A DNA stretch of 49,556 nucleotides from Porticoccaceae bacterium (GTDB lineage Bacteria; Pseudomonadota; Gammaproteobacteria; Pseudomonadales; Porticoccaceae), in the NCBI GenBank assembly GCA_029248755.1, contig JAQWIR010000024.1, positions 1-49,556 of the forward strand, read 5' to 3'. The notes below the pieces were generated by a model. That model saw nothing but the letters and a program-made list of their open reading frames with translations. It did no database searches and was not told where the DNA came from. Every line of letters starts with the position of its first letter. Positions within the stretch are counted from its first letter, which is position 1. The translations under genes were made by a program, and so were the position numbers. Shown here piece after piece: positions 46,626 through 49,556 of the stretch.

Positions 46626-49460
46626 TTAATTATCTAAAGTTAGAGCTTCATTAATAAATGCTTTCTGCTCTTCTAAGTGCACCGACATGTAGCCACTAGC
46701 CGGAGCCGCTAAGCTTTTACGCCCTACATAGTTCAGAGTTATCTCTGGCTTTAGAGCATGAATGACGCGTTTCATATGGTGCTGACTACTATACCAAGCA
46801 CCTTGATTAATTGGCTCTTCCTGACACCAAACAACTGATTCCATATTGGTGTAAGCACCCAAAATTTCTTCTAGCTCATCGTCCGGGAATGGATATAGCT
46901 GTTCAAGACGAACTAAGGCTATATTATCAATTCCTCGGGCAATACGCTCTTCTAATAAGTGGTAGTAAACCTTACCAGAACAAAGAATAACGCGCTTAAC
47001 ACCTTTAGGTTTAATAGTATCACCGATAGCATTTTGGAATTCACCATTTGCCAATTCCTCAAGAGAAGATGTGGCTAATTTATGCCGTAAAATCCATTTT
47101 GGACTTAAAATAATCAGCGGTCGACGCATAGGCCTTATTGCTTGGCGGCGCAACAAGTGAAAAACTTGTGCTGGCGTTGTAGGAATAGATATTTGCATAT
47201 TGTGCTGTGCACAAAGCTGTAAAAATCTTTCCAAGCGAGCAGATGAATGCTCTGGGCCCTGCCCTTCAAAACCATGGGGCAACATCATAGTTAATCCTGA
47301 TAGGCGACCCCATTTATGCTCACCACTGGCAATAAACTGATCAATCACTACCTGAGCGCCATTGGCGAAGTCACCAAACTGTGCTTCCCAAATAATTAAA
47401 CCTTTAGGCGCCGTTGTTGCATAACCATACTCAAAGGCTAGAACGGCTTCTTCGGATAGAATCGAATCATAGATATCAAAGCGCGGCTGATCTTTGGATA
47501 AAGATTTTAGCGGTAGATGAGTTTTTCCATCTTTTTGATTAAATACTACGGCATGACGATGGGAGAAAGTGCCACGACCTACATCCTGACCCGTCAAGCG
47601 AATTGGGTAACCCTCTTCAAGCAGTGTGCCATAGGCCAATAGTTCCGCCATACCCCAATTAAGAGGCAGTGCGCCACCGGCCATTTTATGACGATCGTCA
47701 TAAATTTTAGCTACCTGCCGCTGAACCTTAATACCATCAGGAATAGTAGAAATTTTATGCGCAACTGCCTGCAGCGTTTCTAATTTAACGCCTGTTTTGG
47801 CTGGTGTTCTCCAGCCATGATCTAAATAGGGAGACCAGTTTACAAATAAACTAGTATCGGGCTCACTGACTAGATTGTGAACCACATATTCACCGCGATC
47901 TAAACTGGCGCGATAATCATTTGTCATCTGATCGGCCTGAGCCTGACTCACAACATTTTCTTTAACCAGCTTTTCTGCATACAGAGTTCGTACTGTAGGA
48001 TGCTTGCGAATCACATCGTACATTAGTGGCTGGGTAGCCGATGGCTCGTCAGTCTCGTTATGACCGCGACGGCGGTAGCATACCAAATCAATAACTACGT
48101 CTTTACCAAACTCATAGCGATAGTCCATAGCCAACATGGCCGCAAACATCACCTCATCGGGATTATCGGCATTAACATGCAAGATTGGCGCTTGAACCAT
48201 CTTCGCAATATCAGTGCAATATTCTGTAGAACGCGCATCTTCTTGACGGCTAGTAGTAAAGCCAATCTGGTTGTTAATCACAATATGAATAGAGCCGCCA
48301 GTTTTATAGGCTCGGGTCTGGGATAACTGGAAAGTTTCCATTACCACGCCCTGACCGGCAAAGGCAGCGTCACCGTGTAACAAAATTGGCACAACCTGCT
48401 GGCCTTCTGAATCGTTGCGACGATCCTGGCGCGCGCGACCAGAACCAATAACTACGGGACATGAAATTTCTAAATGGGAGGGGTTAAAGCCAAGGGCTAA
48501 ATGTAGCTCACCGCCCGGCGTCATCACATTGGATGAAAAACCTTGGTGATATTTAACATCGCCGGAGGTATCCACCATGCGCTTACCCTCAAACTCTTCG
48601 AAAAGTTCATTTGGGTTTTTTCCTAAGACATTAACCAGAACATTCAATCTACCTCGGTGAGCCATAGCCATAACAATTTCTTTACAGCCATATTCGCCTG
48701 AACGGTGAACGAGACAATCAAGTAAAGGAATAAGACTCTCACCCCCCTCAAGACCAAAACGTTTAGTTCCGGGGTATTTGGAATCTAGGTGTCTCTCAAG
48801 CCCTTCAGCGGCGGTTAGACGGCTTAGAACGTCAATACGAGCAGCATCGCCATAAGTCGGCTTGGAGCGAACTGATTCAAAACGTTGGGCCAACCACTGC
48901 TTTTCAGCAAAAGAGGTAATGTGCATAAACTCTGCACCCAGACTCTGGCAGTAGGTTTCTTCAAGAGTTTCTACAATTTCGCGAAGAGTTGCTTCAACCT
49001 TGCCCATATAAAGGGGGCCTGATTGGAATGTTGTATCTAAATCTGCGTCGGTAAGACCATGAAAATGTAAGTCTAAATCGGGAACCTGCTCTCGTTTCAT
49101 AATACTAAGCGGGTCAAGATTAGCTTTTTGATGGCCTCGAAAACGATAAGAACTTATTAGCTGAACAACTTTAACCTTCTTGCGCTCATGTTCAATATGA
49201 ATGCCACCTGAACCTGGCGCCGGCGTTGGGCGAGCCTGTCTTCGACCAAGCAACTCAAAATGCTTAACCACAGTATCATGAGAGATATCTGGCGTGACCG
49301 ACCCATTTGTACGCGGCAGAGAGTCAAAAAAGCTACTCCACTCCTCCGGCACGTTATTAGGTTCATGCAGATAGGTTTCGTAGAGTTCTTCTATGTAGGC
49401 GGCATTTCCACCAGAAAAGTGGGAGGAGTTTAAAAAACGCTCCATTAAGCCATCTGCCAT
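46626..49460 (-). CDS. sucA: 2-oxoglutarate dehydrogenase E1
   Basis: The TPP-dependent decarboxylase of the complex. I choose the ATG at 49460 (944 residues, E. coli 933), because GAGGAA lies 8 bases upstream and the product begins MADGLMERFLNSSHFSGGNA. An upstream in-frame ATG at 49490 adds ten odd residues and is unlikely. Motifs: YIEELYETYLHEPNNVPEEW, the KRFGLEGGESLIPLLD substrate region, AMAHRGRLNVLVNVLGK, the TPP motif GDAAFAGQG with NNQIGFTTS, and GQDVGRGTFSHRHAV in the second half. It is first in the sucAB-lpdA-sucCD run. Confidence 0.97.
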   Translation of the reverse strand: MADGLMERFLNSSHFSGGNAAYIEELYETYLHEPNNVPEEWSSFFDSLPRTNGSVTPDISHDTVVKHFELLGRRQARPTPAPGSGGIHIEHERKKVKVVQLISSYRFRGHQKANLDPLSIMKREQVPDLDLHFHGLTDADLDTTFQSGPLYMGKVEATLREIVETLEETYCQSLGAEFMHITSFAEKQWLAQRFESVRSKPTYGDAARIDVLSRLTAAEGLERHLDSKYPGTKRFGLEGGESLIPLLDCLVHRSGEYGCKEIVMAMAHRGRLNVLVNVLGKNPNELFEEFEGKRMVDTSGDVKYHQGFSSNVMTPGGELHLALGFNPSHLEISCPVVIGSGRARQDRRNDSEGQQVVPILLHGDAAFAGQGVVMETFQLSQTRAYKTGGSIHIVINNQIGFTTSRQEDARSTEYCTDIAKMVQAPILHVNADNPDEVMFAAMLAMDYRYEFGKDVVIDLVCYRRRGHNETDEPSATQPLMYDVIRKHPTVRTLYAEKLVKENVVSQAQADQMTNDYRASLDRGEYVVHNLVSEPDTSLFVNWSPYLDHGWRTPAKTGVKLETLQAVAHKISTIPDGIKVQRQVAKIYDDRHKMAGGALPLNWGMAELLAYGTLLEEGYPIRLTGQDVGRGTFSHRHAVVFNQKDGKTHLPLKSLSKDQPRFDIYDSILSEEAVLAFEYGYATTAPKGLIIWEAQFGDFANGAQVVIDQFIASGEHKWGRLSGLTMMLPHGFEGQGPEHSSARLERFLQLCAQHNMQISIPTTPAQVFHLLRRQAIRPMRRPLIILSPKWILRHKLATSSLEELANGEFQNAIGDTIKPKGVKRVILCSGKVYYHLLEERIARGIDNIALVRLEQLYPFPDDELEEILGAYTNMESVVWCQEEPINQGAWYSSQHHMKRVIHALKPEITLNYVGRKSLAAPASGYMSVHLEEQKAFINEALTLDN

Positions 49461-49556
49461 TGCTAATTTCCTCGGTGGGTTACACGGCATCCAGTAAATT
49501 TAACGCGCACATTTTAGACCTTTATTCAACAAACAACCAGTATTAACTAGCGAATA

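Noticed and set aside
49461-49556. sucA promoter
   Set aside because: TAAAAT with candidate -35 hexamers is visible on the minus strand, but none has both good sequence and 16-18 base spacing. The upstream region is cut by the window edge.

Overview
The window is a chromosomal stretch of a marine-type gammaproteobacterium. I infer this from gene order and product similarity (pyrH-frr-uppS-cdsA-dxr-rseP-bamA-skp-lpxD-fabZ-lpxA-lpxB-rnhB-dnaE-accA; glnD-dapC-nth-yffB-dapD; sucABlpdAsucCD) and from the moderately AT-rich base composition. It looks closest to the Cellvibrionales / SAR92-like group, but no rRNA is present to prove it. Almost all of it is core, densely packed housekeeping sequence. 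There is no CRISPR array, IS element or phage module.

Layout. 1-1.55 kb: an AT-rich islet holding one secreted dockerin/cadherin-like protein, bounded on the right by tRNA-Gly(GCC). On the left it starts with an 18-base copy of the 5' end of that same tRNA. 1.55-1.78 kb: tRNA-Glu and tRNA-Gly in one transcription unit with a strong promoter. 1.96-6.7 kb: alaA, then pdxB, xni and epmC on the minus strand, then a conserved-looking gene of unknown function. 6.7-25.9 kb: a long minus-strand run from rpsB through tsf, pyrH, frr, isoprenoid, phospholipid, outer-membrane and lipid A genes to rnhB, dnaE and accA. 26.3-33.1 kb: plus-strand map, glnD, dapC, nth, arsC-like yffB and dapD. 33.1-36.3 kb: a divergent FabG4-type reductase / thiolase pair plus a small SCP2 protein. 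36.3-40.4 kb: a three-gene glucosylglycerate operon (phosphatase, GT81 synthase, GH13 phosphorylase). 40.5-41.7 kb: metY. 41.8-49.5 kb: minus-strand sucA-sucB-lpdA-sucC-sucD.

Main points for a second look. (1) Upstream of the glucosylglycerate operon there is a good sigma-54 -24/-12 promoter, a perfect 7+7 palindrome, and a near-consensus NtrC site. This suggests that this nitrogen-free compatible solute is made under nitrogen control; glnD, which feeds the same control pathway, lies 7 kb away. (2) sucD carries a single in-frame TAA at the position of a conserved Ser/Thr, upstream of the catalytic His, in an otherwise intact TCA operon. (3) Ribosomal protein S2 has a C-terminal tail of about 80 residues built from two different tandem DNA repeats, ending in a histone H1-like Lys/Ala/Pro array. 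(4) Endonuclease III has an atypical cysteine spacing at its iron-sulfur site. (5) The islet at the left edge may be a tRNA-Gly-associated insertion or duplication.
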